From the NCBI RefSeq assembly GCF_041435055.1, contig NZ_CP108002.1, positions 8,184,001-8,248,000 on the forward strand: a DNA stretch of 64,000 nt. The letters run 5' to 3'. This document shows, piece by piece, positions 8,135-17,754 of this stretch. A program made the translations under genes and the position numbers. A model generated the notes under the pieces. That model did not search any database. It worked only from the letters and a program-made list of their open reading frames with translations, and was not told the DNA's origin. How positions within the stretch are numbered: position 1 is the stretch's first letter; each line of letters opens with the position of its first letter. Source of the DNA: Streptomyces sp. NBC_00341. Lineage in GTDB: Bacteria > Actinomycetota > Actinomycetes > Streptomycetales > Streptomycetaceae.

Positions 8135-10465
8135 TCAGTCGGGCAACGCCAGCTCCGCCCAGATGGTTTTGCCCGACTGCCTGTACCTGCTGCCCCAGCG
8201 ACTGCTCAGCTGGGCGACGAGAAACAACCCGCGACCACCCTCATCAATCGAGGAAGCCCGGCGCAGTCTGGGTTGGGTGTTGCTGGGATCGCTGACCTCG
8301 CAGACGAGGACGTCGTCGTGAATGAGGCGAAGGCCGATCGGGCCACCCGCATACCGGACAGCGTTGGTGATCAGTTCGCTCACGATCAGCTCGACAACGA
8401 AGTCGAGATCCTTGAGCCCCCACTCGCTGACCTTGGCGGCGACGGCCGCCCTGGCGGCGGAGACCGCGACCGGATCGGCCGGAAACTCCCACTCGGCGAC
8501 AGCGTCGCGTTGCAGCGGACGGGCCATGGCGAGCAGCAGGGCCGTGTCATCGGCCGCGGGGTGGTCAGCCTGTTCCGCTGTCAGTATCTCGCCGGCTGTC
8601 TGTAGAGAGCACCGCTCACCATGCAAGTCGGCAATGCGGCCGGCGAGCCGGATTGCGGCAGCGTCGATGCCGTCGGCCGGCTGGCCGAGCAGCCCGTCGC
8701 TGTAGAGAGCCAGCCAGCTGCCCGGAGCGAGGCGCGTCGTGGTCGCCTCGAACGGCAGGCCGCCCACGCCCAGCGGTGGGCCGGGCCGGACAGGTAGAGG
8801 GTGAGCGGTGCCATCCGGTCCGGCCACGATGGGCGGCGGGTGTCCGGCGCTGGCCACCGTACACAGCTGCGTGACCGGGTCGTAGAGCGCGACCAAGCAT
8901 GTCGCACCCACGGTGTCGCGCTCAGCAGGGTCGGCTTCGGAAGCGATACGTGCGACCAACTCGTCCAGTCGGCTGAGGAGTTCGTCCGGAGTCAGTTCCA
9001 GGTCGGCCAGTGTCTGGACGGCGGTACGCAGACGACCCATGGTGGCCGCAGCGTGGAGCCCGTGCCCGATCACGTCGCCGACGACCAGGGCGACCCTCAG
9101 GGAGGGCAGCGGGATCACGTCGAACCAATCCCCTCCGATCTCCGCGCCGCCGGCAGCCGGCACGTACTTTCCCACGGCCTCCACCGCCGGAGTGAGCGTC
9201 GCGGCGGCCGGCAGCAGCCGTTGTTGCAGGGATACGGCGGCACGGTGCTCCCGGGTGTACCGACGCGCATTGTCGACACTGAGCGCCGCATGCGCGGCGA
9301 TCTCCGCGAACATGTCGGCGTCCTGCTGATCGAAGGGCTTGTCGTCATCGGTGCGCCAGGCGCCGATGAGCCCCAGAACCAGGCCACGGGCGAACAACGG
9401 GGCCATGGCCAGGGAGTGACCGTTGTCCGGGATGAGCAAGGGGATCAGGCGGCCATCGCCTATCGCCCGTTCGATCGAGTTCCGATCGAAGAGGACCGTA
9501 CGTCCTTCCTGGAGGTCGCGAATCGCGGGCCGGTCCGGCAGCCGGGGAAATCTGTCCTCCAGTTGCAGCAACCCCTCGGGCCATCCTTCGGCGGCTCGCA
9601 CCGCCACGCGGCGAAGATGGAGATCACCGCCGCCGAACGTCCTGGGTGGCTCGTCGCCCGCCAGAACCTTGTCGGCGAGATCGACCGACACCAGGTCCGC
9701 GAAGTCGGGCACGAGCACCTCGGCAATGTCCTGGGCGGTGCGGCGGACGTCCAGTGACCGGCCGATGCGGGCCGCGGCCTGGTGCCGCAGCTGCAGCCGC
9801 CGGTCGGCAAGCCACTGCTCAGTGGCATCGGTGACCAGCACGATGACGCCTGTGGGCCGGCCTTCGCGGTCTGTGGTGCGCACAGCGGTCACGGAGAACG
9901 AGTAGTCACGGACAGGTTCGGACCGGGAGCGGCCCCGGACTGCGTGGTCGACCAACGGCAGGCCTGTTGCCAGCACGGTACGCAGCTCCGCCTCGATGAT
10001 GGCGGCATGGGGAGGCTCCATCACGTCCGCCGGAGTGCTTCCCAAGGGCGGGGATGACAGGCCGGGCGTAGTGAAGTTGGTCTTTACGACAGCGAGATCG
10101 GCGTCTCGGACGATGACCCCGATCTGCTCCTGGGCGAGCAGGGCGCGCAAGAGTACGGCGCCCTGCTCGGATTCCTCCGCACGGTCGGCCGGAACGGCCA
10201 GCAGCAGCTGGTGCGCAGTTTGTTCGAGAGGCAGAAGGCGGCAGCGCACGTTCACCGAGTGCCCGCGAGAGTGGCGCAAGAGGGTGTCCTCGACGGGGGA
10301 GGGCCACATCGAAGGAACACAATCCGTACGCGTCGACTCGGTGAACAGCTCGGACACGTGCAGGCCGCACACCTCGTCGGCGGACCTGCCCAGCAATTCC
10401 AAGGCGCCCCGGGACCACTGCCTGACGGTGCCGTCGTCATCGTCCTGACCGATGCGGGAGTCCAT
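8135..10465 (-). CDS. PAS-GAF-SpoIIE phosphatase-HATPase regulatory protein
   Basis: The 776-aa multidomain regulator appears to contain, in order: a PAS domain (residues 1-100), a second PAS/PAC (about 105-225), a GAF domain (about 235-415), a PP2C-type SpoIIE phosphatase (about 420-620; EIGGDWFDVIPL, VGDVIGHGLHAA, LALYSDGLL) and a C-terminal RsbW-like HATPase (about 640-776; LIVSELITNAVRYAGG, then DEGGRGLFLVAQL). Such proteins dephosphorylate anti-anti-sigma factors and bind or phosphorylate partners in response to small ligands or light/redox. It stands alone, with no RsbV-like or sigma gene in the window. The upstream region is AT-rich and likely holds its promoter. Confidence 0.9.
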   Translation of the reverse strand: MDSRIGQDDDDGTVRQWSRGALELLGRSADEVCGLHVSELFTESTRTDCVPSMWPSPVEDTLLRHSRGHSVNVRCRLLPLEQTAHQLLLAVPADRAEESEQGAVLLRALLAQEQIGVIVRDADLAVVKTNFTTPGLSSPPLGSTPADVMEPPHAAIIEAELRTVLATGLPLVDHAVRGRSRSEPVRDYSFSVTAVRTTDREGRPTGVIVLVTDATEQWLADRRLQLRHQAAARIGRSLDVRRTAQDIAEVLVPDFADLVSVDLADKVLAGDEPPRTFGGGDLHLRRVAVRAAEGWPEGLLQLEDRFPRLPDRPAIRDLQEGRTVLFDRNSIERAIGDGRLIPLLIPDNGHSLAMAPLFARGLVLGLIGAWRTDDDKPFDQQDADMFAEIAAHAALSVDNARRYTREHRAAVSLQQRLLPAAATLTPAVEAVGKYVPAAGGAEIGGDWFDVIPLPSLRVALVVGDVIGHGLHAAATMGRLRTAVQTLADLELTPDELLSRLDELVARIASEADPAERDTVGATCLVALYDPVTQLCTVASAGHPPPIVAGPDGTAHPLPVRPGPPLGVGGLPFEATTTRLAPGSWLALYSDGLLGQPADGIDAAAIRLAGRIADLHGERCSLQTAGEILTAEQADHPAADDTALLLAMARPLQRDAVAEWEFPADPVAVSAARAAVAAKVSEWGLKDLDFVVELIVSELITNAVRYAGGPIGLRLIHDDVLVCEVSDPSNTQPRLRRASSIDEGGRGLFLVAQLSSRWGSRYRQSGKTIWAELALPD

Positions 10466-10924
10466 GCCAGCCTCACAAACATTGATGCCTTCTACATCCC
10501 AAGTATGAGTATTTGTGTGATCTCTACGATTTAGGCGATGCCTGACATACTACTCGATGTACGTAATATCCGAATATCAGCCAATTGGTGACCGGTTTCC
10601 CGGTCGGCCGAGGGGTGACACGCGTCCCGGGGTGTTGTCTGCTGCCTGGCTCCTTGGCCGGCGTCAACCGGCGGGCGCGGCGCTGAATCGGCCGCCGGTA
10701 TCCGGTGCGGGCAAGTTCGCCGAAGTGGGGGCCCGTTGATGAGTGTCCAGCGCGAGCCCGTAGGGATTCAGTGCCGCATTGATGGTCGCTTCGTCGCGTT
10801 CAACCATGGTGGCGCTCCTGGTTCATGACGTCCCCGAGGGGCAGCGCTCTGGCGTCGTCGGGTGCGTGAGCGGTCGTGTTGTTGTCGGGTCAACTCATGT
10901 ACGGGCGGGCCGACGTCGGCCCCA

Positions 10925-10957
10925 TCATTAGGAGCGATGGCAATAGTGTCAACACTT
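10925..10957 (-). promoter_or_regulatory. Promoter/operator module, copy 3
   Basis: Read leftward the site is AAAGTGTTGACACTAT, with TTGACA at 10952-10947, a 16-17 bp spacer and TAATGA or AATGAT near 10924-10930. The central AGTGTCAACACT is nearly palindromic, which suits a dimeric repressor overlapping the -35. Confidence 0.5.
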
Positions 10958-11123
10958 TGCGCCATGGCTGGCGCTAGTTTTCAGTTCTGAGTGCGCTCCG
11001 TCTCAAGCGGGCGCGTGTGGGGTGCTGCCTGGAGGGGGCGGTTCAAGGCCAGTCGGGTAATCGTTGGGAGTGGGAAGGGCGCTGCGGCCTCGTCGTGCAG
11101 GGATGTGTTAACGGCAGTACGAG

Positions 11124-11158
11124 AAAATGTTGACACTCCATGAAGGTCCTCTTACGGT
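11124..11158 (+). promoter_or_regulatory. Promoter/operator module, copy 4
   Basis: AAAATGTTGACACT is identical over 14 bases to copy 1. TTGACA at 11130-11135 is followed by 17 bp and TACGGT at 11153-11158, the same -10 as copy 1. It faces rightward, toward the distant MFS gene. Confidence 0.55.
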
Positions 11159-12033
11159 GTGCATCACCGCCACTGCTTTCGCCATCCCCGACGGCCCAGT
11201 GATGGCGACATGGGGCGGCATCGAGTCCCTCCCCGGCTCATGACCGCTACCGCGAACCTCTCGGTGCCGGCATGGTCCACTTCGGCCGACCGCCTTGGGC
11301 GCTGGGGAGCACGGCGTCACACGCCGACGTCCCGGTCGGCAGCCCCTGCCCGCAGGTGTCCGCGCTGCCACGAGTGCCGAGTTGTCGCCCAGCCAGAATC
11401 GAGTGCCACGATCATGCCAATAGATGTCCCCGAGCTCACTCAGGCTCCACGCTTCCAGCCCACTGGCCACCATGACGTCGGGCTCCCTGCCGTACGACCT
11501 GCCTGGCGGCCGGATCGTGATCCCCGCCGGCCCGGGCCGTCAGTGTGATCAAGGTCTAGAGGCCCAGCCGGGATGACGCCCGGCTTTGGAGGCTGCAGCT
11601 CGTACGTGTCGATAGCGGCAGCTAAGAGGTGACGCATTTCCTGTCCTTCAGCCGGCGCGCGGGGTTGATCACGGATGGGATCGGGGCTCCCCCAACACGT
11701 CGGGTGCGGAGCATTGGCCAGTCGGTGCGTACGCCGACGTGGGACTTTTGCCGTTTGAGCGGGATGAGACGGCAGTCATCGAAGCCGAGCCGCGTCTGAG
11801 CATCGCGATGACCCGCAAGGGGGTCAGCTCCGAGCTCACGTGCGACCCCACCCGCCTTCGGCGTGTCAGGGCGCCCCTATGGCGACAGCTGTCGCATGGG
11901 TGCGAGAAGCGCGGTCAGCACCGAGCTCGGTCGAACAAGTCACGTGCAGTTGCCGGTAGTTACACCGAACCGGATTCCCGAAGGGCCGGGCGCCCGTGGG
12001 GGAGCTGCGCAAGGGAATCAAGGAGGATTCCGC

Positions 12034-13281
12034 ATGACCACCATGGACAAACCCGCAAGGCTCATCAGGACAGGCGAAGACCCTTCCGGCACGGCCAGGG
12101 AGTCGACTGGGTGGCGTACCGCCATTGCGTCCACGCTTGGCCTCACCGTTGGCCCCAGCGTTCTCACCGTGATGTCGTTCGGGGCGTTCATCGCCCCGCT
12201 CCACCGGGAGTTCGGCTGGGGCGTTTCCGACATCGGCCTGGCTGCTTCTCTCCTCAGCGTCACCGTCATGATCATCTCGCCCCTGCAGGGCTATCTGGTC
12301 GACAGGTACGGCGGTCGCCGCCTCATCCTGTGGAGCTCACCGGTCTTTGGTCTCTCGCTGATGGCGATGTACTTCCTGCCCGGCGACCTGTCCGTGTTCT
12401 ACCTGGCCTGGGCCCTCATTCCTGTCTGCGGCCTGGGCCTGTGGCCGGTGTCCTATCTCCGGCTCACAGCAGGGTGGTTCGAGCGCAAACTCGGGTTCGC
12501 GCTGGGGATCGCCAACTCCGGAATCGGAGTCGGCACGGTACTCGTCCCCATTCTCACAGCTTGGCTGATCGGGGCGTTCGGCTGGCGGGCCGCTTTCGTC
12601 GGACTGGGGGCTGTCGCGCTCCTCGCGTTCCCGGTCGCATTCTTCTTCATCACAGAACCGAGCCCACGCAAGACCGATGTCCAGTCAGGCGGTGACACCC
12701 TGAAGATCTCCGCGAGGAGGAGGCCGTTCTGGCTCATCCTGGGCGCCTTCCTCCTGCTCGGGCTGGTCGGCTCCTCCATCACGGTCTACCAGATTCCCCT
12801 GCTCCTCGACGCCGGTGTCCCGGAAAGCATCGCCAACCTGGTGCCGGTCGCGCTAGGACTTGCGCTCATCGTGGCCAGAGTCGCCACCGGCTGGCTCCTG
12901 GACCGCTTCAGTGCATCCGTGGTCATGTCCTTCAACCTGGCCGGCGGCCTGGTCTCGGTGCTGTTGTTCGCGGCGGGCCCCAACGTAGTGACGGGACTCA
13001 TCGCTGCGGCCCTGGCCGGGTTGTTGATCGGCTCGGAGTTCGATGTCCTCAGCTACCTCGTCCCCCGGCATTTCGGACGTATGGCCTACGGCAAGATCTA
13101 CGGGATCGCGTTCTCGGCATTCCAGATCGGTGGGGCGATCGCCTCGTCCGCTGTGAGCGCGAGCCGGGACAGCTATGGCTCCTACACCCCGGCCATGCTC
13201 ACGCTGGCCGTCGTGTGCGTGATCTGCGCCGGCTTCTTCATGTGCCTCGGACCGTACCGGTACGACACGGTCCACGGGTGA
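12034..13281 (+). CDS. MFS transporter, monocarboxylate/oxalate-formate antiporter type
   Basis: The 415-aa protein has 12 predicted membrane segments. The loop between helices 2 and 3 has GYLVDRYGGRRLI (MFS motif A), and helix 1 starts LTVGPSVLTVMSFGAFIAPLHREFGW, the layout of the OFA/MCT-like carriers that move small organic acids. Helices 7-12 follow a central cytoplasmic loop at about 210-230. The ATG at 12034 has a perfect AAGGAGGATTCCGC leader; upstream in-frame codons lack a signal. Substrate and direction are unknown. It lies outside the enediyne core, and co-regulation with it is not evident. Confidence 0.85.
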   Translation: MTTMDKPARLIRTGEDPSGTARESTGWRTAIASTLGLTVGPSVLTVMSFGAFIAPLHREFGWGVSDIGLAASLLSVTVMIISPLQGYLVDRYGGRRLILWSSPVFGLSLMAMYFLPGDLSVFYLAWALIPVCGLGLWPVSYLRLTAGWFERKLGFALGIANSGIGVGTVLVPILTAWLIGAFGWRAAFVGLGAVALLAFPVAFFFITEPSPRKTDVQSGGDTLKISARRRPFWLILGAFLLLGLVGSSITVYQIPLLLDAGVPESIANLVPVALGLALIVARVATGWLLDRFSASVVMSFNLAGGLVSVLLFAAGPNVVTGLIAAALAGLLIGSEFDVLSYLVPRHFGRMAYGKIYGIAFSAFQIGGAIASSAVSASRDSYGSYTPAMLTLAVVCVICAGFFMCLGPYRYDTVHG

Positions 13282-13478
13282 GCTGGGTCGGAGGGCAGAA
13301 GGTGGGTACAACTCGTGCTTCGGTGCGGGAGCGTTGTCCTGAGCTCGTCAGTCCGTCACTTCCAGGGCGTCGAAGGCGGCGCGGAGAGCACGTGCGAAGA
13401 AGCGGCGGTCCGCCCGCGCCCGGAAGATGGACGCGGTTCGCCCGCTGCGTTCTTCGGCGCTTCGAAAGGACTGGCCAC

Positions 13479-14261
13479 GTGACCGCGATGCAGGACGTGT
13501 ACGCCGATCTGGCGGTGGAGGGCACCGAACTCGGTGATCTCGTGTCAGGACTGAGCCCCGAGGAATGGGCGGCGGAGACCCCCGCCGCCTCCTGGACGGT
13601 CCGTCACCAGGTGGCTCACCTGGCGTACGTCACCCGTATGGTCCGGCTCGCGGTGAGCGACGCGGAGGCATTCGAGGCCGAGACCGCGCCGGTCCGGGAT
13701 GACTTCCAGTCCGGGCTGGACGCCAGGCTCGCCGAGTACGTCGCGGAGCCGCTTCCCGGTCTGCTGCGTCGCTGGGCCGAGGAACGGGCCGCCGCCGAGA
13801 GGGGGCTGGCCGCACTGGAGCGGCGTGACCTGGTGCCGTGGCCGGCCGGGCCGCTGCCGGGCAGCGTGCTCGCCGCGGTCGCGTTGACAGAGCTGTTCGC
13901 GCACGGCCAGGACATCCGCGACGGCCTCGGGCGTCCGCGCGTGCTCACCGACCGGATCGGCCACATCGTCTTCCTCGGGACCCGCACCCGGGACCTGGCC
14001 TACCGTGCCCGCGGTCTGCGGCCTCCGGCCGAGCCGTTCCGTTTCGAGCTGACGGCCCCGTCCGGGGAGCTGTGGGCCTTCGGCCCGCCGGAGGCCGGGC
14101 AGCGGATCGCCGGCCCGGCCCAGGACTTCTGTCTGCTCGTCACCCGGCGCAGACACCGCGATGACCTCGCGCTGAGCGCTGTCGGGACGGAGGCCGACCA
14201 GTGGCTGGACATCGCACAGTCCTACGTCGGACCGCCCGGCACGGGCCGGGCACCGCAGTGA
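13479..14261 (+). CDS. TIGR03084-family DinB-like metal-binding protein
   Basis: The 260-aa protein begins QDVYADLAVEGTELGDLVSGL..WAAETPAASWTVRHQVAHLAYVTRMV, the typical N-terminus of the TIGR03084/maleylpyruvate-isomerase-like DinB four-helix bundle. His in QVAHLA and in ELFAHGQDIRDGLG are the expected metal ligands. Known members of the wider superfamily are thiol-dependent isomerases or S-transferases (mycothiol); the role of this branch is unknown. The GTG at 13479 follows AAAGGA; an ATG at 13488 is an alternative. It opens the left part of the polyketide region and is followed by the ABC1 kinase. Confidence 0.8.
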   Translation: MTAMQDVYADLAVEGTELGDLVSGLSPEEWAAETPAASWTVRHQVAHLAYVTRMVRLAVSDAEAFEAETAPVRDDFQSGLDARLAEYVAEPLPGLLRRWAEERAAAERGLAALERRDLVPWPAGPLPGSVLAAVALTELFAHGQDIRDGLGRPRVLTDRIGHIVFLGTRTRDLAYRARGLRPPAEPFRFELTAPSGELWAFGPPEAGQRIAGPAQDFCLLVTRRRHRDDLALSAVGTEADQWLDIAQSYVGPPGTGRAPQ

Positions 14262-14353
14262 GCAATATGGCGTATAGATCACCGGCCCGGCGGCTGCTTA
14301 CCTAGCGGGCGGGCCGTCTTCGGTCCACCCGACACGAGGGATCTGGGGTTGCC

Positions 14354-15664
14354 GTGCGAGAACAACGGACCAGCTGGTGGCTGCTGCCGAAGCGTGCCTG
14401 TGCCACCGCCTTGATCGTCACCGGACATCTGATCGCCGCCCTGCCGCACACGATGACCCGCGGCGGTCGGACCCGGCTGGCGCTCCGCGCTCCCCGGCTG
14501 CTGACCGCGCTGGGGCCGTTCTTCGTCAAGGCGGGGCAACTGCTCAGCACGCGCCGTGACCTGGTCCCCGAACACTGGTGCGACGCGCTGGGTGAACTCG
14601 CCGACGAGGTGCGGCAGCCGAGACGCGCGGCGGTGGCACGCACCCTCGCCGAGGCCGGATTCTCGGATGCCTTCGCCGAGTTCGACTGGGAGCCGGTGGC
14701 CTGCGGCAGTATCGCCAGTGTGCACCGCGCACGGCTCGCCGACGGCGCCGAGGTCGCCGTCAAGGTACAGCGGCACGGCATCCGCCCGGTGCTGGAGGCC
14801 GATCTGCGCCTCGCCCTGCTCGGCGCGCGGGCCGGTCGGCTGCTGCCGAGCATGCGGGACCTGCCCGCCGAGGAGATGATCGGACAACTCGGCGGCGCCG
14901 TCCTGCGCCAGCTCGACTTCACCGCCGAACACGATTCCCTGCTCGCGCTGCGGGGCAACCTCTCCGACCACACCGAACTGCGCATCCCCGCGCCCGTCGA
15001 GGGACTGTGCGGACCGACGGTGCTCACCATGGAGTTCGTCCCGGACATCGGCCGGTTCCGGCCCCACGGCATGTCGATGGCCCGCCGCCAGGAGGTGGTC
15101 CGCGACGTCCTCCGGGCGGTCTACCGGATGCTCTTCGTGGACGGCGTGGTGCACTGCGACCTGCATCCGGGCAACCTCTGCCTGGACGGTGAGGGACGGG
15201 TCGTGGTGCTGGACGCCGGCTTCGTGGTGCAGCTGCCCGACGCGGTGCGGCGCTCCTTCGCCGGCTTCTTCCTCAACATGGCCCAGGGCAACGGCCCGAA
15301 GTGTGCGGACATCGTGCTCGACAGCGCCGCGCGGCTCCCCGCGGACTTGGACCGGGAGGGCTTCCGCAGCGCGGTGACGGAGCTGGTGGACGAGGTGGCC
15401 GGGGCGCTGTCGAAGGACTTCGACCTCGGGGCGTTCGCGCCGCGGCTGTTCAAGCTCCAGAAGGATTTCGGCGTCTTCGCCGCGGCCGAGTTCGCCTTTC
15501 CGCTGCTGTCGCTGCTGGTGCTTGAAGGAATGATCAAGGAGTTCGACTCCGAGGTCGACTTCCAGGCCGAGGCGGTTCCCGTGCTCATGGCCTCCTTCGC
15601 CAAGGACGTCCAAGTGGACGCCGAGCGCCGTGAGAGCGGCCCCTCCGGCGGGTGGGCCGCCTGA
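14354..15664 (+). CDS. ABC1/UbiB-family atypical kinase-like protein
   Basis: The 436-aa protein carries the UbiB signatures: FFVKAGQLLSTR (KxGQ motif) near residues 57-68, CGSIASVHRARL in place of the P-loop, VAVKVQ lysine, VHCDLHPGNL catalytic loop and VVVLDAGFVVQL metal-binding segment. UbiB/COQ8 proteins are ATPases supporting ubiquinone or other prenyl-lipid pathways; several polyketide clusters contain them, with unclear roles. There are no clear C-terminal membrane helices apart from a hydrophobic FAFPLLSLLVLEGMI. The start is GTG at 14354; I see only a weak ribosome site. Its place in a secondary-metabolite locus is unusual. Confidence 0.85.
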   Translation: MREQRTSWWLLPKRACATALIVTGHLIAALPHTMTRGGRTRLALRAPRLLTALGPFFVKAGQLLSTRRDLVPEHWCDALGELADEVRQPRRAAVARTLAEAGFSDAFAEFDWEPVACGSIASVHRARLADGAEVAVKVQRHGIRPVLEADLRLALLGARAGRLLPSMRDLPAEEMIGQLGGAVLRQLDFTAEHDSLLALRGNLSDHTELRIPAPVEGLCGPTVLTMEFVPDIGRFRPHGMSMARRQEVVRDVLRAVYRMLFVDGVVHCDLHPGNLCLDGEGRVVVLDAGFVVQLPDAVRRSFAGFFLNMAQGNGPKCADIVLDSAARLPADLDREGFRSAVTELVDEVAGALSKDFDLGAFAPRLFKLQKDFGVFAAAEFAFPLLSLLVLEGMIKEFDSEVDFQAEAVPVLMASFAKDVQVDAERRESGPSGGWAA

Positions 15665-15866
15665 GAACCGTGCCGGCCCCGCCGAACCTCGCACGGTCTG
15701 CGGCCGCCCGTACCCGCCTTCGTGTGGCCCGGGCCGGACGGCACGAGCCGCCGCGTGGCGGACAACACCCCACAGCTCCTGCCGGACCGGCTGTGCACGC
15801 CTGCGGACCAGCCGCGTCGGCGGGCGAAGCGGCACGTCGAGCAGGGGACGGAAAAGGAGGAACGAC

Positions 15867-16901
15867 ATGTTGGTCTGTGTGACAGGAGGCACCGGCTTCC
15901 TCGGCTCGCACACGGTCGCCGCCCTCGCGGCCGGCGGAGCACGGATCCGGCTGCTGGTGCGCGACCCGCTACGGCTGGCGCCCGCGCTCGGCCCGCTCGG
16001 CATCGACCCGGACACGGTGGAGACCGTCACCGGCGACGTCGCCGACGAGGCAGCGGCGGCCCGCGCGGTCCGCGGCGCCGACGCCGTGATCCACCTCGGG
16101 TCGGTCTACTCCTTCGACCGCCGGCGCCGTGACGACATCACCCGCACCAATGTGGCGGGCACCGAAGCGGTCCTGAAGGCGGCGGTCCGGGCCGGGACCG
16201 GCACGGTGCTGTACGTCTCGACCGTTGGCGCGCTGATTCCCACCACCGAATCCGAGCTGCGCGCCGAAAGCCCGGTGGGGAACCCCGTTGAGCCCTACCT
16301 GGCGAGCAAGGCGGCCTGCGAGACGTTCGCCCGGCGGCACCAGGACGACGGGGCGCCGGTCCACATCGTCTACCCCCCGGCCCTGCTGGGCCCGGACGAC
16401 CCGAGGCTCGGTGACCAGACCGGCCGGCTGCGCGACGCGCTGCGCGGCCTGATGCCGCTGTGGCCCACCGGCGGCTTCCCGCTGGGCGACGTGCGTGACA
16501 CCGCCGCGGTACTCGGGGGACTGGCCCTCGGCCCGCCGCCGGACAAGCCGGTACGGGTCTTCGGGCCCAACCGGTACGTGACGACGGCCGACTACCTGAC
16601 GGAGCTCCGCGCGGCGACCGGCCGCAGGCTCACGACGCTAAGGCTGCCGGGGCGGGCCATGCTTCCCGCCGCCCGGGTCGCCGATGAGGTCCAGCGGTGG
16701 TGGCCGTGGCACATACCGGCTGAGTTCGGCGCCGCGTACACCTGCGTGCACGCGGTGCCGGTGGCCCGGTCCGCTACGGCCGACGTCCCCACGGCGCGGC
16801 CCGTCGCGACGACGATGGCCGACACCGCTCGCTGGCTCCACCGGGCCGGCCTGCTGACGCGGCGCCAGGCCGGTACCGCGGGCGAGCGGAGCGGGTCATG
16901 A
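15867..16901 (+). CDS. NAD(P)-dependent epimerase/dehydratase-like reductase (extended SDR)
   Basis: The 344-aa protein begins with the Rossmann motif VTGGTGFLGSHTVAAL at residue 5, typical of extended SDRs. The catalytic Ser/Thr region is VLYVSTVGAL, and the expected YxxxK is YLASK in EPYLASKAACETF. These enzymes use NAD(P)H on hydroxyls or ketones of sugars, flavonoid-like compounds or polyketides. The C-terminal part, with FGPNRYVTTADYL, is of the anthocyanidin-reductase-like type rather than a sugar epimerase. The ATG follows AAGGAGG. The gene overlaps the next by ATGA, so the two are translationally coupled. Confidence 0.82.
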   Translation: MLVCVTGGTGFLGSHTVAALAAGGARIRLLVRDPLRLAPALGPLGIDPDTVETVTGDVADEAAAARAVRGADAVIHLGSVYSFDRRRRDDITRTNVAGTEAVLKAAVRAGTGTVLYVSTVGALIPTTESELRAESPVGNPVEPYLASKAACETFARRHQDDGAPVHIVYPPALLGPDDPRLGDQTGRLRDALRGLMPLWPTGGFPLGDVRDTAAVLGGLALGPPPDKPVRVFGPNRYVTTADYLTELRAATGRRLTTLRLPGRAMLPAARVADEVQRWWPWHIPAEFGAAYTCVHAVPVARSATADVPTARPVATTMADTARWLHRAGLLTRRQAGTAGERSGS

Positions 16902-17599
16902 CGGCGGCGGGGACCGGACACGAGCCGGCCGAGCAGTACCACGCCTACCGGCGGACCAGGAAGAACATCACCGGCCTGGTCACCCGGACGCCGGACACGG
17001 CCGCCGCCGGCGTGCCCGCCTGCCCCGACTGGACCGTGCGCGACCTGATCGGACACCTGGTCCACATATGCGAGTCGTTCGTCGCCCTGGAGGACAACCA
17101 GATAGATCTGCGCCCGTCGGAGGGCGTTGACCTGACCGGTCTGCTGGACCGGTGGGACGCCCTGGACAGCGAGTTGCGCGAGGCACTGGACCGCACCCCC
17201 GAACTGCGGCGGCGCATCCTGTTGCTCGACGTGTTCTCGCACGAGATGGACCTGCGCGTCGGTCTGGGCGAGACGGTCGCGCCGTCCGGCCATCCGGCGT
17301 TCCCCGGCGCGCTGGACCTGGCCACCATGGGCTTCGGCCTCGCGTTGCACGGAGGGAATCTGCCGGCGCTGCGGATCGACACCCCGGAGCGGGACTGGGT
17401 GGTGGGAGAGGGGGCTCCCGTCGCCACGGTCCACGGCCCGGCCTTCGACGTGTTCCGGTCGCTGACCGGCCGCCGCACCCGGCACCAGATCGAGGACCTG
17501 CGCTGGTCCGGGGACCCGTCGGTGACCTGGATGCCGGCCTTCGCCTGGGGGCCGTTCGCGCCGCCCGCGAACGAGGTGGAGCCGGTCCGCGGGTTCTGA
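16898..17599 (+). CDS. Maleylpyruvate-isomerase-family DinB protein
   Basis: The 233-aa protein has the mycothiol-dependent isomerase/DinB N-terminal pattern: TPDTAAAGVPACPDWTVRDLIGHLVHICE, in which His of IGHLVH and a downstream His in DVFSHEMDLRVGLG are the metal ligands. A smaller alpha/beta C-terminal domain follows (about 150-233). Family members isomerise or transfer thiols; this one's substrate is unknown. It is coupled to the epimerase gene by a 4-nt overlap and is the last gene of the rightward set, ending before a very strong terminator. It is a distant relative of the TIGR03084 protein at 13479. Confidence 0.78.
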   Translation: MTAAGTGHEPAEQYHAYRRTRKNITGLVTRTPDTAAAGVPACPDWTVRDLIGHLVHICESFVALEDNQIDLRPSEGVDLTGLLDRWDALDSELREALDRTPELRRRILLLDVFSHEMDLRVGLGETVAPSGHPAFPGALDLATMGFGLALHGGNLPALRIDTPERDWVVGEGAPVATVHGPAFDVFRSLTGRRTRHQIEDLRWSGDPSVTWMPAFAWGPFAPPANEVEPVRGF

Positions 17600-17697
17600 C
17601 CCACCGGGCCCCGCGAGCGCCGCGGCAGGACGTCCGGGGCCGCACCGGCCGGGCCGGTGCCCAGGGCGGGGCCGGCGCACGGATGGGCCGCACCGCT

Positions 17698-17739
17698 GGA
17701 GAACGCCCGGCCCGTCGCACGACGGGCCGGGCGTTCTCC
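17698..17739. terminator. Strong bidirectional terminator, 20-bp perfect stem
   Basis: Left arm 17698-17717 starts GGAGAACGCCCGG; the right arm 17720-17739 is its exact complement; the loop is CA. It separates the rightward DinB gene from the convergent AraC gene ending at 17755. Confidence 0.85.
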
Positions 17740-17754
17740 TTCGCGCCTACGGTC

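Larger units (their letters stand above)
10466..12033. other. Long intergenic region with two divergent promoter modules
   Basis: These 1.57 kb contain no gene I can support; frames here have poor third-position GC bias and no recognisable motifs. The first 150 bp are AT-rich and probably carry the phosphatase promoter. Two promoter modules (10925-10957 leftward, 11124-11158 rightward) repeat the arrangement seen near 3.1-3.3 kb. The MFS gene starts at 12034 after a strong AAGGAGG. Confidence 0.45.
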
